Made by a program: the position numbers and the translations under genes
Part shown: one piece after another, positions 11,653-23,544 of the stretch
Position numbering within the stretch: position 1 is the first letter of the stretch
Layout of the letters: the number at the start of each line of letters is the position of its first letter
Assembly: GCF_019175385.1 (NCBI RefSeq)
Contig: NC_083344.1
Coordinates: forward strand, 6,548,965 to 6,612,964
Direction of reading: 5' to 3'
Origin: Lycium barbarum
Lineage: Eukaryota > Streptophyta > Magnoliopsida > Solanales > Solanaceae
Length of the DNA stretch: 64,000 bases
Notes under the pieces: generated by a model
What the model was told of the DNA's origin: nothing
Database searches by the model: none
What the model saw: the letters and a program-made list of their open reading frames with translations, nothing else

Positions 11653-12561
11653 TTGCCTTATAAGGCAAAGTTTAAATTTTGTATGCCCCCTCCGGCAGAC
11701 TTTTAGTTATGTTTAACTAAAAGTCTGCCGGAGGGGGCAGACTTTGCCTTGAGGGGCAGACTTTTAGTTATGCCGGATCCGGCATAACTTTAACTTTTTC
11801 TTAAAGATTGTATGTTGGATCCGGCATACACTCCCCCAGTCCTGTCTTGCGAAATTATTTTTTTATTTTATGCCTGAGCGGGGGTTCGAACCCAGAACTT
11901 CATGTATTTGTTCATCTTTCCAAGCAAAGGGCAAAATTTAAAGACCACAACTATGAAAGGCAAAATTTAAAGACCACAAATTTGAGGGGCAAAATTTAAA
12001 GACCACCCCAAACGAAGGGCAATCCGTGCAAAAAAATGATCATATTTTATATGAATTGGGCTAGTATGAAGCCTATTTATCTTGGACCTAATATGCCTCC
12101 TTCCTTATAGTTATTTGGGCTCCTAAATTAAGACGAAAGACACTCTTTAGTTAATTATATATTAACGCGTGCTAAAGTATTACCTAATAAAATAAAATAA
12201 AATAAAATATTCATTAGTACTCAAATAAAGTTATACGATATCGTAATAACCGCGCGATAATTTGTTTTTAAAGTTTAAAAGTAAGTAAATGCTACAGTCT
12301 AAATATATAAAATAAATGTGATGCGTAAGTTGTTAAAGCGATCATGGCAATTACGATATTAGGTGATGCAATATGATGAAGATAACGGTAATTAAAAAAA
12401 TGATAATAGCTAATGACTATAGTAGGATAATGAAAAACGACGATATTAATAGAAAGCTAATAAATGTTATAAAATATAAATAACTATTCTTAAATTGTCA
12501 AAAATATTAAAAACGCAAATAAATATTTGGAAGAAAGGCGGGACAAAATTGGGTGTCAACA

Positions 12562-12976
12562 CGTATTGTTGTCGTTAACTGTAAAATGATATTTGGATTT
12601 TTTTTGGGAGAATCCTTGTATTATGGTTGTCAATACATCAGAGTAATTCAGATTTACGTTCTTGAGAACATCCGGGGATATATATTTTGTTATCTTTTAA
12701 ACATGTGAAGGAGGGTCCTCGGGAGGCATAACTAGGTCCATTGCTTTTTAGGAGTCTTCTGCTCTTCAGATATTTGTAGCCAATAGAAACTACAGAGAAA
12801 CTCTAGGGTTACTTATTGTTATTTTTAATTTGACTTATAATATTGGACCGAAATGACTAGTAGAGTGACATGGACATTGAAGGTTCATATAACTGACACC
12901 TCTTGTTTGGGATTGACGCGTAGTAATTGCAAATAGGAAAGAGAGAAAAGCAGGGCCAGTATGGAAAGTTGATACC
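12562..12976. other. Short host spacer between the solo LTR and the chromovirus
   Basis: 12562-12566 is the right CGTAT duplication. The rest is AT-rich with no gene seen. Confidence 0.6.
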
Positions 12977-12981
12977 CTCTA
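12977..12981. repeat. Target-site duplication CTCTA (left)
   Basis: CTCTA also follows the element at 23540-23544. Confidence 0.9.
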
Positions 12982-13371
12982 TGTTACGTCCCGTATTTTT
13001 ATATATTGGGACAACCCGGATTTGACTATGATAATTTAAGGCCAAGACTATTCCGGGATTTGAAGTCGGGACTTTTGACCTTTAATTTTATTTTTGAGAC
13101 ATAAGTTATATATGAAATTGTTGGCATTGAACACTTGGGAAAAAAATTGGAACCACAATTCATAAATTTGGAATTTAAAATCTTGCACCAAAAAAAAAAG
13201 AGGCCTTGAGGCCGTGGGGTCCTTGGAATGGTCCCACACATTGTTGTGGCCAATTTTAATTGGTCCAACACATGTGTGGGCCATAAGCAAATAGAGATAT
13301 TTTGTGGGATTAAAAGATGACTTTCAAGTCATCTTTCTACCATTCTACACTTAGTAAAATAAAGCCACAAG

Positions 13372-13572
13372 ATGAAGAGCTTCTCCAAGAAGCTCACGGC
13401 TAAGCTCCATGGAAAACCAAATCCAATTCAAGCCTTCCAAAAAATAATTCCTTGGTGTAAACCCACTATATTAAGGTCCCTAAGTAACGTGGAAGCATCG
13501 TTGGAGCGATCAAGTCATTCATTTAAGAGATTGCAAACCCTAACCCATTGTGGGATTGAAGAAGAAAGGTAA
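13372..13572 (+). other. Small leader ORF in the LTR ending on a splice-donor-like site
   Basis: A 66-codon frame starts MKSFSKKLTAKLHGKP and ends IEEER; the sequence GAAGAAAGGTAAGTTT at its end puts a near-perfect plant donor (AG|GTAAGT, GT at 13569-13570) at the last codons. No known domain. It recurs identically at 20669-20869. It may be a non-coding leader exon rather than a protein. Confidence 0.35.
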
Positions 13573-15907
13573 GTTTTGCTCTTGTTTATGTGTTGTGAAC
13601 GTTTAATTCATATTGTAGCATGTTAATATGGGTGAAAATCATGAAATATAGTATGTTGGAAGTGGGGTGTGTGATGGGTGTGTTAGCCGTGTAATGTGGG
13701 TGTGATTGTGTAAATGGGTGTTATGATTGAATTGATGAATTAATTGGTTGTAGCCTATTTGATTGTTGTAGAGTGGAGAAAAGAATAAAAATCATCGAAA
13801 TATATATATGTGTAATGATAGATGAACATGGGTCATGCTATATGCCAAAGAACACACTAATGCCGCTTAGCGTTTGAATGGTTGTTGTGATGACTTCTAT
13901 GTTGGAAATTAGAGTTTAATGTCCCAAAATTGATATGGTAAATGGGCGGACTGATTTGGAGAATTTTGTGCACCTAATGCAATCTTATTTATGAGAACCA
14001 TCAACATATGTATATGTGTAGTGTGGACGAATGCGGGTTATATAATATGCCGAAGATCGCGTTAATATCGCTTAGTGTTTTAGTTGTCGTCGTTATGAAT
14101 TCTAGTTGGAAATAAGTGTTTAATGACTTAAGAAAGATGTTGAGATTGTGTGGGCTGATTTGAGGCTCATTGTGCGTTTGATGTAATTCGTATATTTGTG
14201 AAAATGACATCGTTATATTGTGGATTGTTGATACAAATCATGGAATGAAATTGAGGAATGTGCTATAAGGGCTGTGTTTCGGCCAATTTGGAGCAAAATG
14301 TTGGGTCGTTGGAAATATTATGTGAATTGTTTAGAATGCCCTTGAATATTGTTGGAAGGGATTCGGGTTGATAATTTAATGTATGAACTATATTGTGGCT
14401 TGAATGTAAGCCGTTGAAAAGAATATTAGAAATGTTGTAAAAGAGATTTATTAATGTAATATTGCCTTTCGGATTGATTGTCGACGTTGCTAGGTTGGTT
14501 ATTGTGGTTGTTGTTGTTGATTTTGAGCGAGTTAAATTCTCGGGATGGCCTATTTACAGGGGAAATGCTGCCGAATTTTCTGTAGAATTTAATGATTAGT
14601 TGGAATGAATGGCTTAAGTGCTCTTAGCTAATGTTTGGTATTCGTTGGCGTAATTGTAGACCTTGGGGAGCCCGAGGCGTAGATTGGGATTTACTTAGAT
14701 TGGCTATCTTGGAGTGCGTTCGAGGTATGTAAAGCAACCTCCTTTCTTTTGGCATGCCTTAGCTTAAATAGGCTAGATTAAAGCCTTAAGGAAAATCCTA
14801 TGATTTGAAATCCGAGCATGATATGATATAAATATATTCCTTGGCACTCCTATATATGATTTGATAAAAGTATGAACCTTTACGTCTTTGAAATAATCGC
14901 TTTCTGAACTTCGTATAGAAAGGTTTCACTTTAAGGATTTTCGAAATTCTTGAATGTCATTTCTTGCACATAAATGCTCGGATTACCTCAATACTTTTGT
15001 AGGAGCCTATATGGCATATGATATGTATGTTTTCTATAGGCGGGCCCGACTCGGGTAAATACCCATCCGTGGGTCCCGCGACTTTCCTTTATGAAATTCG
15101 AAAACTTTTGAAAGAATTTGTTAAGACTACTATTTCGATTTTCAAAAATGATCATTTTACTTATGTTTGAACTTATGATAATGATTTTATGCATATGACT
15201 GCTCACGACTCTATTCGTGCATTCTGTTATTCCCTTCGCCGAGTCCCGGGCCGGTTCTGTTGTCGTGCGCATTTTGATATACTCCGGAGTTATGCTGTGT
15301 TTATGGTTCACCGAGCTACTCGCAAAAGAGGGTCGGGTTCCACTTATATTTGGTGTTATGCTGTGTATGGCGTTATGTGGTGATGTGATATGTGACGGGG
15401 ATACGGAGATTTGAAATCTTTCTGGTGTTATGCTGTGTTATGGCGCCATCGACGGGCGGGCGACCATATTCCTCTGTACCCTATGCATGACTTACATAAT
15501 TGAAACTAAACATTTTGATATGATTGGATTTGCACTTATGTTCGGCACTTCTGTTTCGTTTATGTCTCAGGTTTGTTTTCTGTATATTCTGCTTTGCATA
15601 CTCAGTACATATTTCGTACTGACCCCCTTTCTTCGGGGGCTGCGTTTCATGCCCGCAGGTACAGACGCACAGTTCGGTGATCCCCCAGTTTAGGATAACC
15701 TCTCCTGCTGTTTGGAGTGCTCTTCTCATTTCAGAGCATACACTTTTGGTATATATATTTTGTTCGCTATGTATGCATATGTTTGTTCAGGGGTACGGCG
15801 GGGTCCTGTCCCGCCATATGTTCCGTTTGGTCTGTTTAGAGGTCTGTAGACGTAATTGTGGGTGTGTGCCTACTTCTGTACAGATGTGTGTATATGTCTC
15901 TATTCGT

Positions 15908-16070
15908 TATGGCAGCCTTGTCGGCGTGCATTTGTATATGTGTTTTGGGCCGTTACGCCATTTGATAGCCTGGTCGGCTTTTGTTGCATTTGACAGCCTT
16001 GTCGGCTTTTGATATATTTGACAGCCTTGTCGGCTTCTGACACATTGATAGCCTTGCTGGCTTTTTGATA
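15908..16070. repeat. Tandem repeat, ~31 bp unit, in the 5' LTR
   Basis: The unit GACAGCCTTGTCGGCTTTTG plus a short AT spacer occurs about five times with small changes (also as GATAGCCTGGTCGGC and GATAGCCTTGCTGGC). The same block is at 23205-23367 in the 3' LTR. Confidence 0.9.
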
Positions 16071-16246
16071 TATGTAAATGTATATGTTGCGCTGAAATGT
16101 GTTTGATACAGTTTGGCATAGTTTGAGACGGCATACAACAGTTATAGCCATATATGCTATTTGTATGTGATTCGATATAGATAAGTACGTCAGGGTGCCC
16201 AACTAGGGCACCAGTCACGGCCCACGGGGTTGGGTCGTGACAGAAG

Positions 16247-16258
16247 TGGTATCAGAGC
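16247..16258 (+). other. Primer-binding site, initiator tRNA-Met type
   Basis: TGGTATCAGAGC starts four bases after the LTR end. It is the standard iMet PBS of plant chromoviruses and many Copia elements. Confidence 0.95.
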
Positions 16259-17400
16259 GGTTTGTCTTTGGGATGTCTACAGGCCGTGTCTAGTAGAGTC
16301 TTGTTTATCGGTATGTTGTGCACCACATCGATAAACAGGAGGCTACAGGACATTTAGGATATTACCTTTCTTTGAATCTTAGATCGTGCGATAGAGCCAG
16401 CCGTAGGAAATGAATCTCTTTTTACTAACCTTTAATTTCAGCTGGAGGACGGTATCGACGTAAGAAAATGACCGATAATATTGGAAGCTATATCGTACAC
16501 AGATAGGAAATGGTACGAAAGATGTATGTCGGGGAATCTATTTGAAGTATGATGGAAATATAAAGTTGAAGATTGAAAAGAAAATAAACAGGAAAATGTC
16601 ACCGGTGCCGTTAAGTTAGGCATGTGAGGTAAATCTCGACATTTTCATACTTTTTATTGAAATTGTTAGCCCTGTGTGGCTATGATACGATGTGATATGA
16701 TGATATATATACGTATATGTGTTGGCCCTGTGAGGCATGGTTGGTATTTCCTGTGTACAGGTTTTGGAATAGTAAGAAATACAGAGGAACCTCTGCCCAA
16801 ATTTTTCCAGAAATATAAAGAGGGGAAATGAGATATAAGTTCTTAACATGTTTTGAAAGTCGATACCGACAGGGTAAATTCATTATGTGGGATTAAAGTT
16901 TAAGGGATACCTCCGTGTCATTCGTAAGAAGTATCATTCTTGTTTGGAAAATTTTATTTCGAGAAAGCTTATGAGAGTAGCAAATTCGTAATTTATGTAA
17001 ACGGACCAGAATATGTTCCAACCACATGTTGCTTCAAAAAAGCTTATGTTGAAGGGCAAAAATGTCCAACGATTAAATTTCGATTCGTTTGGAAAATACT
17101 AAATGTACAACCGGCAGTTGGATTTAAATGGTTCGCTTACGACTTAAAAGATATATATATATGTATAAATATGGAGGTAATTATGTGGATTAAGTACTAA
17201 AGGATTTCGCGATGTTCGTCGGATTCTAGTGTTCTTTTTGCTGGTGGTTGGAGAATGCCTTACAGTAATATTTTATCAGTCTTCATCGACTAATTTGAGA
17301 TGGAATTTGTGGAATGAAAACTTAAATTTGTGGGCTGCTTAAAATTATATATGTATATGCATGAGGAGAAAAATATTGAGAATTTACAGGGGGCGACACG
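16259..17400 (+). other. Chromovirus interior where gag would be expected; no coding signal
   Basis: This part shows no Retrotrans_gag motif, zinc knuckle or long frame. The frame at 16940-17200 has no family signature. Either gag was lost or it has decayed beyond recognition by eye. Confidence 0.6.
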
Positions 17401-17530
17401 GTGACTATATAGTCAAGAAAAGTAAAAGAATTCTCTCTAGATCGGGGTGGGACCCGCTACGAGAACGTTTTGAAGATACGTAAGACCCCGATTTGCCTTA
17501 AATTATGTGATAAAGGTTGTGCGGGGAAAT

Positions 17531-17632
17531 TGATGCGATTATACCGGCCTTAACGCGTCTAAAATCATTAAAGTTGTAAGGTTAAGTGTGTCAGGGCCAG
17601 AGCAATTCTGGGATGGGTGACCCCCTGGGAAA
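17531..17632 (+). ncRNA. 5S rRNA-like segment (degenerate) inside the chromovirus
   Basis: It starts TGATGCGATTATACCGGCC, like the 5' end of plant 5S rRNA (GATGCGATCATACC...). It continues with GGTTAAGTGTG (A-box region, 5S has AGTTAAGCGTG) and ends GGGATGGGTGACCCCCTGGG, matching the C-box region of plant 5S rRNA almost perfectly. The middle is diverged. A short A-run follows. It is not a functional 5S gene. Origins to consider are a Cassandra-type LTR fragment, a 5S-derived SINE, or direct capture of a 5S copy. Confidence 0.7.
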
Positions 17633-18599
17633 TGTACAAAAAAAAAATTCGCAAATATGGATATAAGAGACAAACAGAAAATTTGGAGTAACCTAAAATG
17701 AAATTAGGGTACGTGGAACGATTAGAAACTTTATAAAGGTCGCGTGGGCTGAGACGGATTAGATTAGTCAAAAAGGGAGAAAGTGCAACGCAACTCTAGA
17801 ATTAGAATGAGTTTGAACAGATGATTGAAGACGCTTTGTAAAAGAAATGCTAGTGATATATATATATATATATATGCATGCATAGGACCCCCCATTTATG
17901 ATTTTGCCGACCGATTGGTGAACCCTAATAGCCAGCGTTGCAATGTATAGGAGGCATTAACAGAATAGAATTTATGAGACAAAGTGAAAGGTATGGTACA
18001 GATGTTACGAGATGAACTGATATTCATTTTGCTACCGGTTGAGATTGGAAGATTCTAATACGACGATGTTTGGAAAGAAAAGAGAATATTTGAGTGGAAG
18101 GAAAGGAGATCAAAATGTTAGAAAGAGTTAACCGTAAGAAACGTAATGAAGCAAAGCTTCTAAAAGAGTCGACGGGCAAAGCACAAAATTAATTGCGAAA
18201 ACGAACTGGAATGTAATAATGCAGGGCAAAAGGAAAACCTATGTCATGGAATGATGAATCATGCGAATATTAAGTAATTCGACTATCGAGAAAACAGAAC
18301 GACAGATAAGGAACGGGTGTGAAGGAAGGATATAATTATTAAATGATAAATTGCTATATTAATTAAATTATTTGAGTGCCAGCTACTGGATAAGATTTTG
18401 TACTATATGATTGAGAGTTTCATCCCTTCGTGATTTTGTTAAGATCTCGTACGAAGATAATCAAGTTATAAATTATAAAGGAAAAACATGGATACGGTAT
18501 AAGCACAACCCCAAAAGAGGGGGAGCGGATGAAAGCGAAGTAAGATAAGTATAAATGGAAATAATTGACACACAAGATCAAAGCGATAAAGAATTGGCC

Positions 18600-20140
18600 T
18601 AGGTCTTCAACATAGACCGAGATATGCAGTTTTTGGGGACTAGCCAGGTATTACAGAAAAATTTGTGAAGGACTTTGCTTCTTCTACGGCACTATTAGCG
18701 AAGCTAACTCAGAAGGCCGTGAAATTTCAGAGAACCGGTACGTGTGAATGCAGTTTCCAGTTACTGGAGGAAAAATTAATTTCAGCTCCAGTTCTAGCTC
18801 TTCTCGAGGGGCCAGCCGGGCATGTTATTTATTATGGTGCTTTTGGTATTGGGATAGATTATGAATTAGTGCCGCACAGTCAAGTTATGGCCTAAGCTCC
18901 CCGGCAGTTCAAATCGCACGAGAGAAATTATCCCATACATAATCTGGAATTAGCCGCGGCGATTCATGTCTTGGGAATGTGGCAGCATTACGTACATGGG
19001 GTCTACGCTGATATTCATACGGACCATAAGAGACCCAGTATATATTTTTTTTTAAGCAAAAGGGAGCTAGACCTGCGGCATAAATGGCTTGAATTATTGA
19101 AAGATTATAATGTCGATATTCTGTATCATCTCGGAGTATTGTTGATAGATTAATGAAATCAGCCCATTTTCTTCCAGCCAAGATTACTTATTCGGCTGAG
19201 GGTTATGACAGAGTGTATATTAATGAGATAATAAGACTTCAAGGGATTCCTATATCTATTATAACCGACTGAGGGACTCAGTTTACGGCTAACTTCTGAA
19301 GATCGTCCCAGGAAGGACTGGAGCCTCAGATGAGTCATAGCACAATATTTCATCCTCAGTCCGACGGACAGTCCGAGTGTGCTATTCAGACACCGGAAGA
19401 TATGCTATGGGCCTGTGTTATCGATTTCAGAGGTTGTTGGGGTGATCATTGTCGCTAATTGAATTCGTTTATAATTAAAAAAAAATCGTTATCACTCCAA
19501 TATTCGGATGGCACCATATGAAGCTTTGTACGGTAGGGAGTGCAGATTCTTTGATTGGTTGGTTTGACGTGGGTGAGATACAATTAATTGGTCCAGATGT
19601 GGTCCAGCAGGCAGTCGATAAAGTGAAACTGATTCGAGAGCGACCATTAGCGGCCCAGAGTCGACAGAAATCTTATGCTGATAAACGACGTCGGCCGATT
19701 AGAGTTTCAAATTGGCGATTGAGTATCCCTGAAAGTGTCACCTATGAAAGGTGTTATGAGATTCGGCAAGAAAGGAAAGCTCAGTCCGAGATACATTGGG
19801 CCTTATCTGATTATTCGTAAAATAGGTAAGGTGGCCTATGAACTGGATCTGCCAGCTGATTTGGGAGCGGTACACCCGGTATTTCATATTTCTATGCTTC
19901 GTAAATGTATTGGTGACTCTTCCAGAATTTTTCCTACAGATGATATATAGGTCACAGAGGAGCTATCTTATGAAGAGCAACCCATAGCCATATTGGATCG
20001 TCAGGTAAGAAAGTTGCGGAATAAAGATGTGGCTTCTGTTAAGGTGTTGTAGCAGAATAATAACCGAGAAGAAATGACTTGGGGGGGCTGAGGAGCAGAT
20101 GTAGAAAAAGTATCCTCACCTATTTCCAGTACTTCAGGTA
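18600..20140 (+). pseudogene. pol: Chromovirus pol remnant: RNase H, integrase, chromodomain-like end
   Basis: From about 18620 the frames read SFLGLARYYRKFV (end of RT), then ISAPVLALLEG (RNase H start), with HNLELAAAIHVLGMWQHYVH and DHKRPS further on. From 19150 comes integrase: KSAHFLPAK, IITD with a stop, GTQFTANF, then FHPQSDGQSE (DDE region). Around 19830-20030 comes HPVFHISMLRKC, then a chromodomain-like ILDRQVRKLRNKD. Stops and frameshifts occur every few dozen codons, so no protein can be made. Gag, protease and RT catalytic parts are not found. Confidence 0.85.
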
Positions 20141-20265
20141 ATGCAAATTCATTGTTTGATTATGTTGATTTGTGATCGATTTGTATATGATGGCTATAAA
20201 AGAAACTCCCCCGAATTTGAGTAAGATCCGTAGCATTAATTCAACATTCGAGGACGAATGTTCTT

Positions 20266-20278
20266 AAGGGGGGGAGGA
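20266..20278 (+). other. Polypurine tract
   Basis: AAGGGGGGGAGGA directly before the 3' LTR; the plus-strand priming site of the chromovirus. It looks intact. Confidence 0.9.
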
Positions 20279-23200
20279 TGTTACGTCCCGTATTTTTATA
20301 TATTGGGACAACCCGGATTTGACTATGATAATTTAAGGCCAAGACTATTCCGGGATTTGAAGTCGGGACTTTTGACCTTTAATTTTATTTTTGAGACATA
20401 AGTTATATATGAAATTGTTGGCATTGAACACTTGGGAAAAAAATTGGAACCACAATTCATAAATTTGGAATTTAAAATCTTGCACCAAAAAAAAAAGAGG
20501 CCTTGAGGCCGTGGGGTCCTTGGAATGGTCCCACACATTGTTGTGGCCAATTTTAATTGGTCCAACACATGTGTGGGCCATAAGCAAATAGAGATATTTT
20601 GTGGGATTAAAAGATGACTTTCAAGTCATCTTTCTACCATTCTACACTTAGTAAAATAAAGCCACAAGATGAAGAGCTTCTCCAAGAAGCTCACGGCTAA
20701 GCTCCATGGAAAACCAAATCCAATTCAAGCCTTCCAAAAAATAATTCCTTGGTGTAAACCCACTATATTAAGGTCCCTAAGTAACGTGGAAGCATCGTTG
20801 GAGCGATCAAGTCATTCATTTAAGAGATTGCAAACCCTAACCCATTGTGGGATTGAAGAAGAAAGGTAAGTTTTGCTCTTGTTTATGTGTTGTGAACGTT
20901 TAATTCATATTGTAGCATGTTAATATGGGTGAAAATCATGAAATATAGTATGTTGGAAGTGGGGTGTGTGATGGGTGTGTTAGCCGTGTAATGTGGGTGT
21001 GATTGTGTAAATGGGTGTTATGATTGAATTGATGAATTAATTGGTTGTAGCCTATTTGATTGTTGTAGAGTGGAGAAAAGAATAAAAATCATCGAAATAT
21101 ATATATGTGTAATGATAGATGAACATGGGTCATGCTATATGCCAAAGAACACACTAATGCCGCTTAGCGTTTGAATGGTTGTTGTGATGACTTCTATGTT
21201 GGAAATTAGAGTTTAATGTCCCAAAATTGATATGGTAAATGGGCGGACTGATTTGGAGAATTTTGTGCACCTAATGCAATCTTATTTATGAGAACCATCA
21301 ACATATGTATATGTGTAGTGTGGACGAATGCGGGTTATATAATATGCCGAAGATCGCGTTAATATCGCTTAGTGTTTTAGTTGTCGTCGTTATGAATTCT
21401 AGTTGGAAATAAGTGTTTAATGACTTAAGAAAGATGTTGAGATTGTGTGGGCTGATTTGAGGCTCATTGTGCGTTTGATGTAATTCGTATATTTGTGAAA
21501 ATGACATCGTTATATTGTGGATTGTTGATACAAATCATGGAATGAAATTGAGGAATGTGCTATAAGGGCTGTGTTTCGGCCAATTTGGAGCAAAATGTTG
21601 GGTCGTTGGAAATATTATGTGAATTGTTTAGAATGCCCTTGAATATTGTTGGAAGGGATTCGGGTTGATAATTTAATGTATGAACTATATTGTGGCTTGA
21701 ATGTAAGCCGTTGAAAAGAATATTAGAAATGTTGTAAAAGAGATTTATTAATGTAATATTGCCTTTCGGATTGATTGTCGACGTTGCTAGGTTGGTTATT
21801 GTGGTTGTTGTTGTTGATTTTGAGCGAGTTAAATTCTCGGGATGGCCTATTTACAGGGGAAATGCTGCCGAATTTTCTGTAGAATTTAATGATTAGTTGG
21901 AATGAATGGCTTAAGTGCTCTTAGCTAATGTTTGGTATTCGTTGGCGTAATTGTAGACCTTGGGGAGCCCGAGGCGTAGATTGGGATTTACTTAGATTGG
22001 CTATCTTGGAGTGCGTTCGAGGTATGTAAAGCAACCTCCTTTCTTTTGGCATGCCTTAGCTTAAATAGGCTAGATTAAAGCCTTAAGGAAAATCCTATGA
22101 TTTGAAATCCGAGCATGATATGATATAAATATATTCCTTGGCACTCCTATATATGATTTGATAAAAGTATGAACCTTTACGTCTTTGAAATAATCGCTTT
22201 CTGAACTTCGTATAGAAAGGTTTCACTTTAAGGATTTTCGAAATTCTTGAATGTCATTTCTTGCACATAAATGCTCGGATTACCTCAATACTTTTGTAGG
22301 AGCCTATATGGCATATGATATGTATGTTTTCTATAGGCGGGCCCGACTCGGGTAAATACCCATCCGTGGGTCCCGCGACTTTCCTTTATGAAATTCGAAA
22401 ACTTTTGAAAGAATTTGTTAAGACTACTATTTCGATTTTCAAAAATGATCATTTTACTTATGTTTGAACTTATGATAATGATTTTATGCATATGACTGCT
22501 CACGACTCTATTCGTGCATTCTGTTATTCCCTTCGCCGAGTCCCGGGCCGGTTCTGTTGTCGTGCGCATTTTGATATACTCCGGAGTTATGCTGTGTTTA
22601 TGGTTCACCGAGCTACTCGCAAAAGAGGGTCGGGTTCCACTTATATTTGGTGTTATGCTGTGTATGGCGTTATGTGGTGATGTGATATGTGACGGGGATA
22701 CGGAGATTTGAAATCTTTCTGGTGTTATGCTGTGTTATGGCGCCATCGACGGGCGGGCGACCATATTCCTCTGTACCCTATGCATGACTTACATAATTGA
22801 AACTAAACATTTTGATATGATTGGATTTGCACTTATGTTCGGCACTTCTGTTTCGTTTATGTCTCAGGTTTGTTTTCTGTATATTCTGCTTTGCATACTC
22901 AGTACATATTTCGTACTGACCCCCTTTCTTCGGGGGCTGCGTTTCATGCCCGCAGGTACAGACGCACAGTTCGGTGATCCCCCAGTTTAGGATAACCTCT
23001 CCTGCTGTTTGGAGTGCTCTTCTCATTTCAGAGCATACACTTTTGGTATATATATTTTGTTCGCTATGTATGCATATGTTTGTTCAGGGGTACGGCGGGG
23101 TCCTGTCCCGCCATATGTTCCGTTTGGTCTGTTTAGAGGTCTGTAGACGTAATTGTGGGTGTGTGCCTACTTCTGTACAGATGTGTGTATATGTCTCTAT

Positions 23201-23539
23201 TCGTTATGGCAGCCTTGTCGGCGTGCATTTGTATATGTGTTTTGGGCCGTTACGCCATTTGATAGCCTGGTCGGCTTTTGTTGCATTTGACAGCCTTGTC
23301 GGCTTTTGATATATTTGACAGCCTTGTCGGCTTCTGACACATTGATAGCCTTGCTGGCTTTTTGATATATGTAAATGTATATGTTGCGCTGAAATGTGTT
23401 TGATACAGTTTGGCATAGTTTGAGACGGCATACAACAGTTATAGCCATATATGCTATTTGTATGTGATTCGATATAGATAAGTACGTCAGGGTGCCCAAC
23501 TAGGGCACCAGTCACGGCCCACGGGGTTGGGTCGTGACA
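20279..23539 (+). repeat. 3' LTR of the chromovirus
   Basis: Same sequence as 12982-16242 as far as I can compare, followed by CTCTA (23540-23544). Confidence 0.97.
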
Positions 23540-23544
23540 CTCTA

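Larger units (their letters stand above)
10515..12037. mobile_element. MULE-like terminal-inverted-repeat element carrying a LINE fragment
   Basis: The ends are inverted: the left reads GCAGAATTGCCCTTCTTTTG then GGGTGGTCTTTAAATTTTGC, and the right end is its reverse complement with few changes, repeating the AAATTTAAAGACCAC word three times. Outside both ends lies GATCATATT(T) (10505-10514 and 12038-12047), a 9-10 bp duplication typical of Mutator-like elements. The interior has many copies of a TATGCC...GGCATA palindrome and no transposase. A LINE 3' end has inserted within it. Confidence 0.7.
6635..12561 (-). mobile_element. 5.9 kb solo LTR of a Tat/Ogre-type element, with nested insertions
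   Basis: The plus strand begins TGTTATACCCCATTTTAAT and ends AAATTGGGTGTCAACA, i.e. the reverse complement of the TGTTGACACCC...GGGTATAACA ends seen at 50545-54163. It includes the conserved GGAGTCGCCACCTAATTC block near 6705. Both ends are flanked by CGTAT, so this is one insertion reduced to a single LTR by recombination. Without the nested MULE-like insertion at 10515-12037 the LTR is about 4.4 kb. A minus-strand TATA box (about 9820-9829) is followed by a GTAAT donor-like site (about 9615). Confidence 0.88.
12982..16242 (+). repeat. 5' LTR of the chromovirus
   Basis: It begins TGTTACGTCCCGTATTTT and ends GGTTGGGTCGTGACA. I saw no difference from 20279-23539 in the stretches compared, and all open frames in the two copies are identical apart from those running into the flanks. 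It includes a 66-codon leader frame that ends at a strong donor-like site and a run of ~31 bp repeats near its 3' end. Confidence 0.97.
12982..23539 (+). mobile_element. Chromovirus (Tekay/Del-like) Ty3/gypsy element, complete insertion, dead interior
   Basis: Two 3,261 bp LTRs lie exactly 7,297 bp apart, flanked by CTCTA on both sides. A tRNA-iMet-type PBS (TGGTATCAGAGC) follows the 5' LTR and a purine tract (AAGGGGGGGAGGA) precedes the 3' LTR. The interior is only about 4.0 kb: no recognisable gag, protease or RT core, then RNase H, integrase and chromodomain-like remnants with many stops. The identical LTRs show the insertion is recent, so it probably moved as a non-autonomous copy using proteins of another element. 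Confidence 0.95.

Noticed and set aside
13026..13290. Minus-strand frames, repeated at 20323-20587
   Set aside because: Inside chromovirus LTRs, duplicated because the LTRs are; antisense to the element and no domain.
14988..16218. Several frames in the LTR (e.g. 15677-16012) as genes
   Set aside because: LTR sequence; frames on both strands overlap and include the ~31 bp repeats.
16940..17200. 86-codon frame as gag
   Set aside because: No Retrotrans_gag, zinc-knuckle or coiled-coil signature.
17531..17632. A functional 5S rRNA gene
   Set aside because: The central part is too diverged and it sits inside a retroelement; no repeated 5S units.
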